Source: Chryseotalea sp. WA131a
Lineage (GTDB): Bacteria; Bacteroidota; Bacteroidia; Cytophagales; Cyclobacteriaceae
Direction of reading: 5' to 3'
DNA: 64,000 nt
Assembly (NCBI GenBank): GCA_025370075.1
Contig: CP073016.1
Coordinates: forward strand, 2,852,001-2,916,000
Shown: in pieces, positions 36,377 to 44,809 of the stretch
Numbering within the stretch: the first letter of the stretch is position 1
Layout of the letters: every line of letters begins with the position of its first letter
Notes under the pieces: model-generated
Seen by the model: only the letters and a program-made list of their open reading frames with translations
Told to the model about the DNA's origin: nothing
Database searches by the model: none
Translations under genes and position numbers: made by a program

Positions 36377-37630
36377 CTAAATCTTAAACGCCTTCTTCAA
36401 GCTTTCTACATAGTCCAATTTCTCCCAGGGGAACAATTCAACTTTAACTCTCTTTTCTGTTTTCTTTCCTTTATTGAAAACTTTCTCTACAATCTTTGAC
36501 TCGCGGCCCATGTGGCCATACGCTGCTGTTTCAGAGTAGATAGGGGTACGTAATTTAAAACGCTCTTCAATAAAGTAAGGGCGCATATCAAAGACCTTCT
36601 CGATCTTCTTCGCAATTTCCCCATCAGTCAAATTTACCTTTGCTGTGCCGTAAGTGTTTACATACAAACCAACGGGCTTGGCCACACCAATCGCGTAAGC
36701 AACCTGCACCAATACCTCATCACAGATTCCAGCCGCCACCAAGTTTTTTGCAATGTGGCGTGTGGCATAGGCTGCTGACCGATCCACTTTAGAAGGATCT
36801 TTGCCTGAGAAGGCGCCACCACCGTGTGCACCTTTGCCACCGTAGGTGTCTACAATAATTTTTCTACCCGTCAAGCCAGTGTCGCCATGCGGGCCACCGA
36901 TCACAAACTTGCCGGTAGGATTTATAAAGTATTTAATTTCTGTATTGAAAAGTTTTTGCACACGCTTTGGCAATTTTTTCATGATGCGTGGCACCAAGAT
37001 GTTGATCATGTCATCCTTGATTTTTTTCAACATGGCCGCGTCCTTATCAAAGTCGTCATGCTGGGTAGAAATCACAATCGCGTCAATACGCTGTGGTTTG
37101 TTATCATCGCTGTATTCAATCGTCACTTGCGATTTTGCATCGGGGCGCAAGTAGGTCATTACTTTTCCTTCTCTACGGATCACGGAAAGTTCACGCAATA
37201 ATAAATGGGCCAACTCCAGCGGAAGTGGCATATAGTTGTCCGTTTCGTTGGTGGCATAGCCAAACATCATACCTTGGTCGCCAGCGCCTTGGTCTTCTTT
37301 TTTCTTGCGCTCCACACCTTGGTTAATGTCTGATGATTGTTCGTGAATGGCTGAGAAAATGCCGCAGCTATTGGCTTCGAACATGTATTCACTTTTGGTA
37401 TAACCTATTTTACGAATCACCTCACGGGCAATGTCTTGCACATCTAGATAGGCTTCTGACTTTACTTCACCCGCCAAAACTACTTGGCCAGTGGTGACGA
37501 GCGTTTCGCACGCCACTTTTGAGTTGGCATCATAAGCCAAAAAATAATCGATAAGAGCGTCAGAGATTTGATCCGCTACTTTATCAGGGTGGCCTTCAGA
37601 AACGGATTCAGAGGTGAATAGGTATGCCAT
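36377..37630 (-). CDS. metK: S-adenosylmethionine synthetase
   Basis: Makes SAM from methionine and ATP. 417 residues. Motifs are TSESVSEGHPDKVADQISDA at the start, GAGDQGMMFGYA and the GGGAFSGKDPSKVDRSAAY P-loop-like region. The 79-bp upstream gap shows no SAM riboswitch. Confidence 0.96.
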   Translation of the reverse strand: MAYLFTSESVSEGHPDKVADQISDALIDYFLAYDANSKVACETLVTTGQVVLAGEVKSEAYLDVQDIAREVIRKIGYTKSEYMFEANSCGIFSAIHEQSSDINQGVERKKKEDQGAGDQGMMFGYATNETDNYMPLPLELAHLLLRELSVIRREGKVMTYLRPDAKSQVTIEYSDDNKPQRIDAIVISTQHDDFDKDAAMLKKIKDDMINILVPRIMKKLPKRVQKLFNTEIKYFINPTGKFVIGGPHGDTGLTGRKIIVDTYGGKGAHGGGAFSGKDPSKVDRSAAYATRHIAKNLVAAGICDEVLVQVAYAIGVAKPVGLYVNTYGTAKVNLTDGEIAKKIEKVFDMRPYFIEERFKLRTPIYSETAAYGHMGRESKIVEKVFNKGKKTEKRVKVELFPWEKLDYVESLKKAFKI

Positions 37631-37709
37631 GTTGCTTTTTTGTTTTTGTATTAGGGCGCAAAAATAGGTTAAAGAAATTAAACCAAAAAGCCTCTTTTAT
37701 GTATTTACT

Positions 37710-38411
37710 TTAACCCAAAAAACTAAATACAGCGGGTTCTTTGAGCAATGCGGGTTTGTTTTTTTTCCACTGACCAACCGATTTGGTTTGAATGAATTCA
37801 TGTATGCCCGTTACATCAAGCGCAATCGATAGCTGTGTTTCATTCTTGAGCGAATTCAACAAATGGTCGAGCACTTGATTGTTACGATACGGGGTCTCGA
37901 TAAAAAGTTGCGTTTGTTTTTTTTGCTGCGATTCTTTCTCCAATTCTTTGATTGTCTTTACAGCCTCTTTTGCATCGATAGGCAAGTAACCATGAAAAGC
38001 AAAACGTTGTCCATTCAGCCCACTCGCCATAAGCGCTAGCAAAATGGACGAAGGCCCTACCAGTGGTACTACCTGAATGCCGTGTTGATGGGCATACGCC
38101 ACTGCCAGCGCTCCAGGGTCAGCTACACCGGGGCACCCCGATTCGGAAATTACCCCAACATTTTTTCCTTCCAACAAAGGCTTCATCAATTCAACTAGCC
38201 CTACTTGAGTGGTGTCTTTGTTCAGTACCTCAAATTGTAAACTCTCAATCCGCTCATAAATTTTCAATCCGCTTAAAAACCTTCTAGCTGTGCGCACATC
38301 TTCTGCTAGGAAATATTGAAGGGATGGTAGGGCTTCTAGTACACTCGGTGGAATAACCTGTTGAGTGCCTTCAGCAATCAGGTTAGGTATAAGAAAGAGT
38401 TTTCCATTCAT
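37710..38411 (-). CDS. RsmI-like SAM-dependent methyltransferase
   Basis: 233 residues of the tetrapyrrole methylase superfamily, in the group of 16S rRNA 2'-O-ribose methyltransferase RsmI. Motifs are LFLIPNLIAEG at the start, FLAEDVRTARRFL, VISESGCPGVADPGA, VVPLVGPSSILLALMASGL and QLFIETPYRNNQ. It is shorter than E. coli RsmI (286 residues), as in the Bacteroidota paralogue group, so its exact target is uncertain. Confidence 0.82.
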   Translation of the reverse strand: MNGKLFLIPNLIAEGTQQVIPPSVLEALPSLQYFLAEDVRTARRFLSGLKIYERIESLQFEVLNKDTTQVGLVELMKPLLEGKNVGVISESGCPGVADPGALAVAYAHQHGIQVVPLVGPSSILLALMASGLNGQRFAFHGYLPIDAKEAVKTIKELEKESQQKKQTQLFIETPYRNNQVLDHLLNSLKNETQLSIALDVTGIHEFIQTKSVGQWKKNKPALLKEPAVFSFLG

Positions 38412-38420
38412 TTAGAAAGG

Positions 38421-38448
38421 AGTTAGGATATTGGAGTTAGGAGACACC
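38421..38448. repeat. Heptamer-periodic sequence upstream of the RsmI-like gene
   Basis: Plus-strand units AGTTAGG, ATATTGG, AGTTAGG and AGACACC repeat with period 7. On the other strand the unit is close to the CCTAACT of the 10271 array. Confidence 0.5.
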
Positions 38449-38464
38449 GAATACCAAACACTGA

Positions 38465-39235
38465 CTATCGCTCTCTACTTTCTAGAGACCTCAACACCAA
38501 CTCCACAAACCCCTTCGGGTCTTCGGCTTGCACCCAATGGCCAGTGTTCAATGTTTCTATTTTTGCCTGTGGAAAATAGCTGGTTATCAATTGGTCATCG
38601 CCAGGTTTAAAGTAATTGGATTTAGCGCCTTTGACAAATAAGGTTGACTTATCAAATATGCCCTCGTATTGCATGCCGGCACCAATCTCTTCAATATGTG
38701 TCTCGATGGCAGCTAAATTTATTTTCCAAATAAACCTACCCTCGCTATCGCGCGATAAGTTTTTAAGTAAGAATTGGCGGACGTCCGCTTCGTCTACATA
38801 TTCTGCTAAAATTGCTTCGGCCTCGTTTCTTGATTGAATGCTGGACAGTGGTATGGCTGCTAGTCCGTCCAAAATATGATCGTGATGAACAGGGTATGCT
38901 TTGGGTGCGATATCTACCACAATTAATTTCTCAATGGTGTTTGGGTTTTTAATGGCCAAATTCATGGCCGTTTTGCCGCCCATCGAGTGACCAATAACGA
39001 TTGGATTGACAATGGTATTCTCACTCATGAATGCTTCTAAATCTTCCGTCAGTAGTTTATAATTGAAATCATCTGAGTGGGGTGATTGCCCGTGGTTGCG
39101 CTGGTCAATAGTGTATACCGTGTACTTTTCTGCAAAGACTTTGGAGAGCGAGTACCAATTATCAGAAGAGCCGAACAGCCCATGCAAAATCAGCAATGGT
39201 TGTCCGTGGCCCGCTTGGCGGAAGAATAATTTCAT
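38465..39235 (-). CDS. Alpha/beta-fold hydrolase, YbfF-like
   Basis: 256 residues. Motifs are LLILHGLFGSSDNWYSL (oxyanion hole), IDQRNHGQSPHS, the nucleophile elbow VIGHSMGGKTAMNLA and the late His in LNTGHWVQAEDP. It resembles esterase YbfF and related acyl hydrolases. The substrate is not deducible. Confidence 0.85.
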   Translation of the reverse strand: MKLFFRQAGHGQPLLILHGLFGSSDNWYSLSKVFAEKYTVYTIDQRNHGQSPHSDDFNYKLLTEDLEAFMSENTIVNPIVIGHSMGGKTAMNLAIKNPNTIEKLIVVDIAPKAYPVHHDHILDGLAAIPLSSIQSRNEAEAILAEYVDEADVRQFLLKNLSRDSEGRFIWKINLAAIETHIEEIGAGMQYEGIFDKSTLFVKGAKSNYFKPGDDQLITSYFPQAKIETLNTGHWVQAEDPKGFVELVLRSLESRER

Positions 39236-39302
39236 GGCGCGAAGATAGTAAAGAAATAAGTCGGGCTAATTTGAATATTCAATCACCAATAGCATTGTCT
39301 AA

Positions 39303-39723
39303 GTTCAAATAATAAGTGCAGCACAATAGGTTGAAAGAAAGGAGAATTTCTCCCCCTTTCAATTGGCCAAGTTAATTAAACTTGTGTTGCAATGACAAAA
39401 TATAAACAACTTGGCCAAGAATAAAGGTATGTAATTGGCAGACTTTTAAAAGCGGGCAAAACGCACGAGGAGATGGCCACGGCTGTTGGTTGCCATAAAT
39501 CTACTATCAGTCGGGAATTAAAGAGGAACACTCGTAATGTGGCAGTGAGGCAAAATTGTACAGGCCTGAGAAGACTCAAAGAAAACAAATGTTACCAAAG
39601 TCACACTTAAGCAAGTGAAGAGAGTAGAAAAAATGATCAATGAAAGACCTGCAAGAAAATTTAACTATCAAACCCCAATGATGTATTTTTACAAAAATTA
39701 AAAGTTGCACTTATTAATTGAAC
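39303..39723 (+). mobile_element. Internally deleted IS30-family element
   Basis: 421 bp bounded by inverted repeats: GTTCAAATAATAAGTGCA (39303-39320) and, on the complement of 39706-39723, GTTCAATTAATAAGTGCA, differing at one base. Inside are the start of an IS30 transposase (ATG at 39392, MTKYKQLGQE, an in-frame stop, then AGKTHEEMATAVGCHKSTIS, the HTH) and its very end (ERPARKFNYQTPMMYF). The catalytic core is missing. It cannot move alone but keeps both ends, so an active IS30 could mobilise it. Confidence 0.75.
39392..39700 (+). pseudogene. Deleted IS30 transposase gene
   Basis: A remnant frame inside the 421-bp element. The N-terminal HTH of the IS30 transposase is readable with one in-frame TAA after about 10 residues. 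The frame then loses about 250 residues and resumes with the C-terminal RPARKFNYQTP motif. It is not functional. Confidence 0.75.
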
Positions 39724-39752
39724 ACAGCAGTTTAGGAATATAAAGAATTGAA

Positions 39753-40037
39753 ATGATTGGAAGCGAAGAGATTAGTTTTCAGAAGTTTAAAATCACACTA
39801 AGATATGGCATTACGTGGGAACAATTATTATTCTTTTCATTGATCTATGGTGCCATTATCTTTATTCCTTATTTAGATGCAACTAATTATTTGATTCCGA
39901 CAATAGCAATAATCACCTGCGTCATTCATGCGCTTTTGATAATAATAGACATGAATAATTCTGAAAATAAGTTTATCGAATATTTTGAATCCGTACTCAA
40001 TTATGAAAAAATAAAAAGGGTTCAAGAAACCCATTAA
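39753..40037 (+). CDS. Small two-helix membrane protein
   Basis: 94 residues. Two hydrophobic segments (about 24-42 and 46-66: QLLFFSLIYGAIIFIPYL and IPTIAIITCVIHALLIII) are flanked by polar ends. No family was recognised. It starts 29 bp right of the IS30 remnant and ends 22 bp before the esterase gene, so it may be the first gene of that operon or an unrelated passenger. Confidence 0.5.
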   Translation: MIGSEEISFQKFKITLRYGITWEQLLFFSLIYGAIIFIPYLDATNYLIPTIAIITCVIHALLIIIDMNNSENKFIEYFESVLNYEKIKRVQETH

Positions 40038-40059
40038 AAGGAAAACAACATTTTAAACT

Positions 40060-40770
40060 ATGCCCCACGAACACTTACACCGCTGGTATTCTCCTAAACT
40101 CAGTCGCGATATTGAAGTATTGGCCTTTGGCCATCGAGGTTATCCAGTCATTCTATTCCCCACCTCCATGGGGCGGTTTTATGAAAACAAAGATTTTAAG
40201 TTGATTGAAAGCGCGAACTGGTATTTGGACAATGGCTTTATCAAAATCTATTGCCCCGATGGCATTGACTCACTGAGCTGGTACAACAAAGGCATTCATC
40301 CAGCCGACCGTGTACGAAATCATATTTGGTATGACGAGATGTTGTTGAATGAATTGATTCCGCTGGCGCAAAACGAAACAGGAGTATCGCGTGTGGCCAC
40401 TGCTGGTTGCAGCTTTGGCGGCTATCACGCCTCCAACTTTGGTTTCAAACATCCGGAAGTGGTTAAATACATTTTCAACATGGGCGCTGCTTTCGATATC
40501 AAAGATCAGCTAGACGGATATTATGATGATAATGTATACTTCAACAACCCACCCGATTTTTTAGAGAATGCCAACAATCCTGCTCTTTGGGATCAATATA
40601 TTGTGCTGGGCACTGGCACCAACGATATGTGTTGGGATGCCAATGAAAAAATGGCGGCCATCCTTCGAAAAAAGGGAATGCACCACTGGCTGGATGTGCG
40701 CCCCGGTGCCAACCACGATTGGCCTGTATGGCGCGAGATGTTTCCACATTATTTGTCCTTGATAAAGTAA
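40060..40770 (+). CDS. Esterase of the alpha/beta-hydrolase fold
   Basis: 236 residues. The nucleophile elbow is AGCSFGGYHA with Ser118; the late His is in PGANHDWPVW (about 219). The start HEHLHRWYSPKLSRDIEVLAFG and the PVILFPTSMG oxyanion region fit the esterase-D/putative-esterase group. It is the first clearly recognisable gene of the ATP-grasp/GCS2 cluster and is followed closely by a second hydrolase. Confidence 0.8.
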   Translation: MPHEHLHRWYSPKLSRDIEVLAFGHRGYPVILFPTSMGRFYENKDFKLIESANWYLDNGFIKIYCPDGIDSLSWYNKGIHPADRVRNHIWYDEMLLNELIPLAQNETGVSRVATAGCSFGGYHASNFGFKHPEVVKYIFNMGAAFDIKDQLDGYYDDNVYFNNPPDFLENANNPALWDQYIVLGTGTNDMCWDANEKMAAILRKKGMHHWLDVRPGANHDWPVWREMFPHYLSLIK

Positions 40771-40775
40771 AAAGT

Positions 40776-41720
40776 GTGCGAAAACATCGAAATTCATTTG
40801 TATTCATTTGTTCATTTGCGGCAATCTTTTCTCTTCACTTTCAAACTTCATTTGCAAAAATCAATATTCATCAATCCGTAACAATCGGAGGCATCCAACA
40901 ATGGATTGAAATCAAAAGCGAGAAAGACGACAATCCTGTTTTGCTTTTTCTTCATGGAGGCCCCGGCAATTCGGCCATGGGTTATGCGCACAAGTTTACT
41001 TCCGAACTTCGAAAGCATTTTATAGTAGTGCTGTGGGATCAGCGCGAAACGGGAAATACGTTGCGCCTTAATACAACCAACCAACCTCTTTCGCTTTCGC
41101 TGATGGAATCGGATGTAAAGGAGATGACAGATTACGTATGCACTCGATTTTCAAAAAAGAAAATCTATCTCATGGGTCACTCGTGGGGCGGTTTTTTGGC
41201 GTTGCGCATGGCCGCACGGTATCCAGAAGAGGTAGCGGCCAGTTTGGCCATCAGCCCTATGATTGACCAACTCGCGAGTGAAAAACTTTCGTTGGAATGG
41301 ATGCGAGCCCAAGCAAAAAAATCAAACAACCTTCCAGCTATTGCCGAACTATCACAAATAAAAGTACCGTTTGAAAATACCAGCCAAATCTATTGGCACA
41401 GGCATTGGTTGGCTATTTTTACCGGAAATCGGCCACCGAACAAAATCTATGTAGAACAGTGGGCCACGAGGTGGTTGAGTGCATTCAATGAAGCCTCTGC
41501 TATCAACTTTAGAACTAACACTCCTTCGTTTGGTTGCCCAGTTTACCTGTTTATTGGTGAAAAAGACTACCAAACCCACTTTAGCATTGCCCAAGACTAC
41601 ATTACTTCATTAAAAGCAGAAAAAAAGGAGCTGTTTTGGTTTAAAAATTCAGGGCATAATCTTAATCTTACAGAACCGAAGAAATTACAAGCGATTATCA
41701 TTTCACTTACCCATAATTAA
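40776..41720 (+). CDS. Proline-iminopeptidase-like hydrolase with signal peptide
   Basis: About 314 residues from the GTG at 40776, which gives a signal peptide (VRKHRNSFVFICSFAAIFSL); a longer in-frame start would overlap the esterase stop. Motifs are LLFLHGGPGNSA (the S33-type oxyanion HGGPG), VVLWDQRETGNT, MGHSWGGFLALRM (nucleophile Ser) and NSGHNLNLT (His). HGGPG is typical of proline iminopeptidases, so a peptide substrate is plausible. A signal peptide implies action outside the cytoplasm. Confidence 0.75.
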   Translation: MRKHRNSFVFICSFAAIFSLHFQTSFAKINIHQSVTIGGIQQWIEIKSEKDDNPVLLFLHGGPGNSAMGYAHKFTSELRKHFIVVLWDQRETGNTLRLNTTNQPLSLSLMESDVKEMTDYVCTRFSKKKIYLMGHSWGGFLALRMAARYPEEVAASLAISPMIDQLASEKLSLEWMRAQAKKSNNLPAIAELSQIKVPFENTSQIYWHRHWLAIFTGNRPPNKIYVEQWATRWLSAFNEASAINFRTNTPSFGCPVYLFIGEKDYQTHFSIAQDYITSLKAEKKELFWFKNSGHNLNLTEPKKLQAIIISLTHN

Positions 41721-41726
41721 CCCCGT

Positions 41727-42773
41727 ATGAAAAAAATAGGAATACTACACGGCATGGAACGTTCGTTTCCCGAGGCTTTTGTTGAACGTGTCAATAAGGC
41801 TGGCCTGAAAGATATCAAAGCCGAACCTGTAATAATTGACATGGTGGCGCAAGGCCAAAGTGATGAATATGCCGTCATCATTGACCGAATTTCGCAAGAT
41901 GTTCCGTTTTATAGGGCGTTTTTAAAGAACGCGGCCAGCACGGGTACAGCTGTCATCAACAATCCATTTTGGTGGAGTGCAGATGAAAAGTTTTTTAACA
42001 ATGCCTTGGCCGTAAAAATTGGAGTGCCCGTTCCGAAAACGGTTATCCTCCCATCGCACGAACGCCCTACCGACACCAGCGATTCTTCTTTTTCGAATTT
42101 GAAGTTTCCGTTGAGTTGGGAAAAAATATTCGATCACATCGGTTTCCCTGCATACATGAAGCCGCATGCTGGTGGCGGATGGAAAAGTGTGTACAAACTC
42201 AATAATATGGATGATTTCTTTAAGTCCTATAGCGAAACAGGTCAACTGGTGATGATGCTTCAAGAAGAAATTATTTTTGAGGACTACTTCCGTTGCTACT
42301 GCTTGGGAGGCAAGTATGTGCGCATCATGCAATACGAGCCACGCAACCCTCACCACCTACGTTATCAAAGCAACAATGGCCCCGCTTCTGAAAAGTTATT
42401 GAAAAAAGTACACGACTATGTGTTGCAATTATGCCATTCCTTAGGGTACGATTTCAATACTGTGGAGATGGCCGTGCGCAACGGCATTCCTTACGCCATT
42501 GATTTTTGCAATCCAGCACCCGATGCCGAAGTAACTTCAGTAGGGCAAGAGAATTTTGAATGGGTAGTCGAGCACGCCACCAAAATGGCCATCGAGCGGG
42601 CACAGATGCAAAAGCCTGGTCAAGATAATTTGACTTGGGGCACATTTGTAAGAGATGGTGTAACTAACTTCCAAAAAAATACCAGGCCGGTAAATTCAGA
42701 AACAACAGAAGAAAAACCAAAGGAATCAAAACCAAAAATAGAAAAGGCAACAAGGGCTAAGTCAAAAAAGTAA
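41727..42773 (+). CDS. ATP-grasp ligase of unknown product
   Basis: 348 residues. ATP-grasp residues are readable: Lys145 in AYMKPHAGGGWKSV with the Gly loop, Glu180-Glu181 in MMLQEEIIFEDYF (strand binding the adenine), and the metal ligands Glu247, Asp259 and Asn262 in the VEMAVRNGIPYAIDFCNPAP stretch. The C-terminus (about 315-348) is a Lys/Glu-rich tail. It is 6 bp behind the hydrolase and 71 bp before the GCS2 gene. It presumably joins a carboxylate to an amine via an acyl phosphate. Confidence 0.78.
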   Translation: MKKIGILHGMERSFPEAFVERVNKAGLKDIKAEPVIIDMVAQGQSDEYAVIIDRISQDVPFYRAFLKNAASTGTAVINNPFWWSADEKFFNNALAVKIGVPVPKTVILPSHERPTDTSDSSFSNLKFPLSWEKIFDHIGFPAYMKPHAGGGWKSVYKLNNMDDFFKSYSETGQLVMMLQEEIIFEDYFRCYCLGGKYVRIMQYEPRNPHHLRYQSNNGPASEKLLKKVHDYVLQLCHSLGYDFNTVEMAVRNGIPYAIDFCNPAPDAEVTSVGQENFEWVVEHATKMAIERAQMQKPGQDNLTWGTFVRDGVTNFQKNTRPVNSETTEEKPKESKPKIEKATRAKSKK

Positions 42774-42844
42774 TGCTCAAAGTGCTTGCTAAACCCATTA
42801 ATGCTTAATCTGTGAATCTGTGGAAAAAAAAGTAAATAATAGTA

Positions 42845-43942
42845 ATGGAAAAGTTTACACTTGGCGTTGAAGAAGAGTACATGGTGATTGACCCAGAGAC
42901 CCGGGAGTTAAAATCGCACGATCAAAAAATTGTCGAGCTAGCGTCAAAGTCGTTTAACGACCAAGTGAAAGCGGAGATGCACCAAGCCGTGGTAGAGGTA
43001 GGCACGGGCATTTGCACGGATACCGAGCAGGCTCGGAAAGAAATCTCACAATTGCGCAGGCACGTAGCCGAGGTAGCTGCGAGTTTGGGTTTGCGAATCG
43101 GTGCTTCGGGCACGCACCCCTTCTCGCACTGGAGCAAGCAGTTGATTACGCCTAACCCGCGCTACGATGCCATCGTGAACGAAATGCAAGAAGCGGCACG
43201 CTCCAATTTAATTTTTGGATTGCATGTGCACGTGGGCATCAAAGACAAAGACATGGCCATTCACATCATGAATACCGTGCGATACTTTTTGCCACATGTG
43301 TATGCGTTGTCTTCCAACTCACCTTTTTGGGAAGGCCGCAACACCGGTTTCAAGTCCTTCCGAACAAAAGTGTTTGACAAATTTCCACGCACGGGCATCC
43401 CCGATGCATTCAATAGTTGGGATGAGTTTAAGAATTATGTGAACCTGCTCATCAAAACCAATTGTATTGATAACGCTAAAAAAATTTGGTGGGATGTGCG
43501 CGTACATCCATTCTTTGACACAATCGAATTCCGGATTTGCGATGTGCCCATGCGTGTGGAGGAAAGCATTGCCATCACGGCTATCTTTCAAGCCTTGGTA
43601 GTGAAGTTGTACAAATTGCGAATGGAAAACATGAGCTTCATCATGTACAGTCGAGCGCTGATCAATGAAAACAAATGGCGCGCCTCACGCTATGGACTGG
43701 ATGGCCGTTTAATCGATTTCGGTATCCAACAAGATAAAGATACGCGTGATCTGATTCGCGAGTTATTGGAATTTATTGACGATGTGGTGGACGAACTGGG
43801 TAGTCGCAACGCTATTCAATATGTTCATAAAATTTTGCATGAAGGCACTGGTGCCGACAGACAATTGGCTGTTTTCGCCCATACCGGAAGTTTAGAGCGC
43901 GTGGTGGATTATATCGTTGAGCAAACCGTGCATGGTGTATAA
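42845..43942 (+). CDS. GCS2-type carboxylate-amine ligase
   Basis: 365 residues of the COG2170/YbdK group, related to gamma-glutamylcysteine synthetase 2. The metal-binding GVEEEYMVIDPETREL is at the start (Glu9-11), HVHVGI at 127-132 (His127, His129), RICD and the late HEGTGADRQL are also family motifs. It forms an amide or peptide bond using ATP. The family's natural products are mostly unknown. Here it follows the ATP-grasp gene and precedes a glutamine amidotransferase. Confidence 0.85.
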   Translation: MEKFTLGVEEEYMVIDPETRELKSHDQKIVELASKSFNDQVKAEMHQAVVEVGTGICTDTEQARKEISQLRRHVAEVAASLGLRIGASGTHPFSHWSKQLITPNPRYDAIVNEMQEAARSNLIFGLHVHVGIKDKDMAIHIMNTVRYFLPHVYALSSNSPFWEGRNTGFKSFRTKVFDKFPRTGIPDAFNSWDEFKNYVNLLIKTNCIDNAKKIWWDVRVHPFFDTIEFRICDVPMRVEESIAITAIFQALVVKLYKLRMENMSFIMYSRALINENKWRASRYGLDGRLIDFGIQQDKDTRDLIRELLEFIDDVVDELGSRNAIQYVHKILHEGTGADRQLAVFAHTGSLERVVDYIVEQTVHGV

Positions 43943-43948
43943 ATTTTA

Positions 43949-44809
43949 TTGACTAGCATCTCCATAACCTTGAAAGAAAATCAAAATCTAAAACTCGCTA
44001 TTCTGGACATGTACGAAGGCATGCCGAATGAAGGCATGCGAAGCATTCGTCAATTAGTAGAAGAATTGGGGGCCGATCTTCATATACCCTTGCACTATCA
44101 GGTTTTTCAAACTCGCCTCAACGGTGAAATACCAGACTTGAGTTTCGATGCCTTTATTTCAAGCGGTGGACCCGGCAGCCCGTTGGATAGTGAAGGCTCT
44201 TATTGGGAAAGAAAATATTTTGGATTGATGGATCAGCTTCATCATTACAACCAAGAAAACCCAACAACAAAAAAGCATGTATTATTGATCTGCCACTCGT
44301 TTCAAATTTATTGTCGCTACTACGAGTATGGTATGGTTTCCAAACGCAAGTCTACTTCATTTGGGGTAATGCCCATGCACAAAACGTTAGAAGGTCATCA
44401 CGATCCGCTTCTTCGCTCGTTGGGTGATCCTTTTTGGGCGGTTGATTCGCGCGACTATCAGATTACGGAACCAAATGTTGAAAAGATAAAAGAAAGAGGA
44501 GGTGCTATTTTATGTATTGAAAAATACAGGCCCACCGTAGAGTTGGAGCGGGCGGTAATGGCTGTACGTTTTGATGAAGCTTTTTTTGGCACACAGTTCC
44601 ACCCCGAGGCAGATGCCGTGGGTATGCGCATGTACTTGCTTCGTGAAGACAAAAAAGAATTGGTAATCGAAAAGCACGGTGAGAAAAAATATTGGGAAAT
44701 GCTAGATCACCTAAACGACCCTGATAAAATCATGCAGACCAACCGAGCCGTCTTACCACGATTTTTAATGATGGCTTTTCATCATCGGTTAAACGCTGTA
44801 GCGATATGA
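43949..44809 (+). CDS. Class I glutamine amidotransferase
   Basis: 286 residues. The nucleophile is Cys115 in VLLICHSFQIYC, and the His/Glu pair is His218/Glu220 in FGTQFHPEAD. The oxyanion-loop equivalent ISSGGPGSPLDSEG is at about 70-83. The start is probably TTG at 43949 or TTG at 43970, since the first ATG in frame (about codon 21) would cut the first strand. The neighbouring ligases may use its ammonia, or it may act as a gamma-glutamyl hydrolase. It overlaps the next gene by 4 bp (ATGA). Confidence 0.8.
   Translation: MTSISITLKENQNLKLAILDMYEGMPNEGMRSIRQLVEELGADLHIPLHYQVFQTRLNGEIPDLSFDAFISSGGPGSPLDSEGSYWERKYFGLMDQLHHYNQENPTTKKHVLLICHSFQIYCRYYEYGMVSKRKSTSFGVMPMHKTLEGHHDPLLRSLGDPFWAVDSRDYQITEPNVEKIKERGGAILCIEKYRPTVELERAVMAVRFDEAFFGTQFHPEADAVGMRMYLLREDKKELVIEKHGEKKYWEMLDHLNDPDKIMQTNRAVLPRFLMMAFHHRLNAVAI

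Noticed and set aside
37631..37709. Possible SAM riboswitch upstream of metK
   Set aside because: The gap is too short and no SAM-riboswitch stems or conserved elements were seen.
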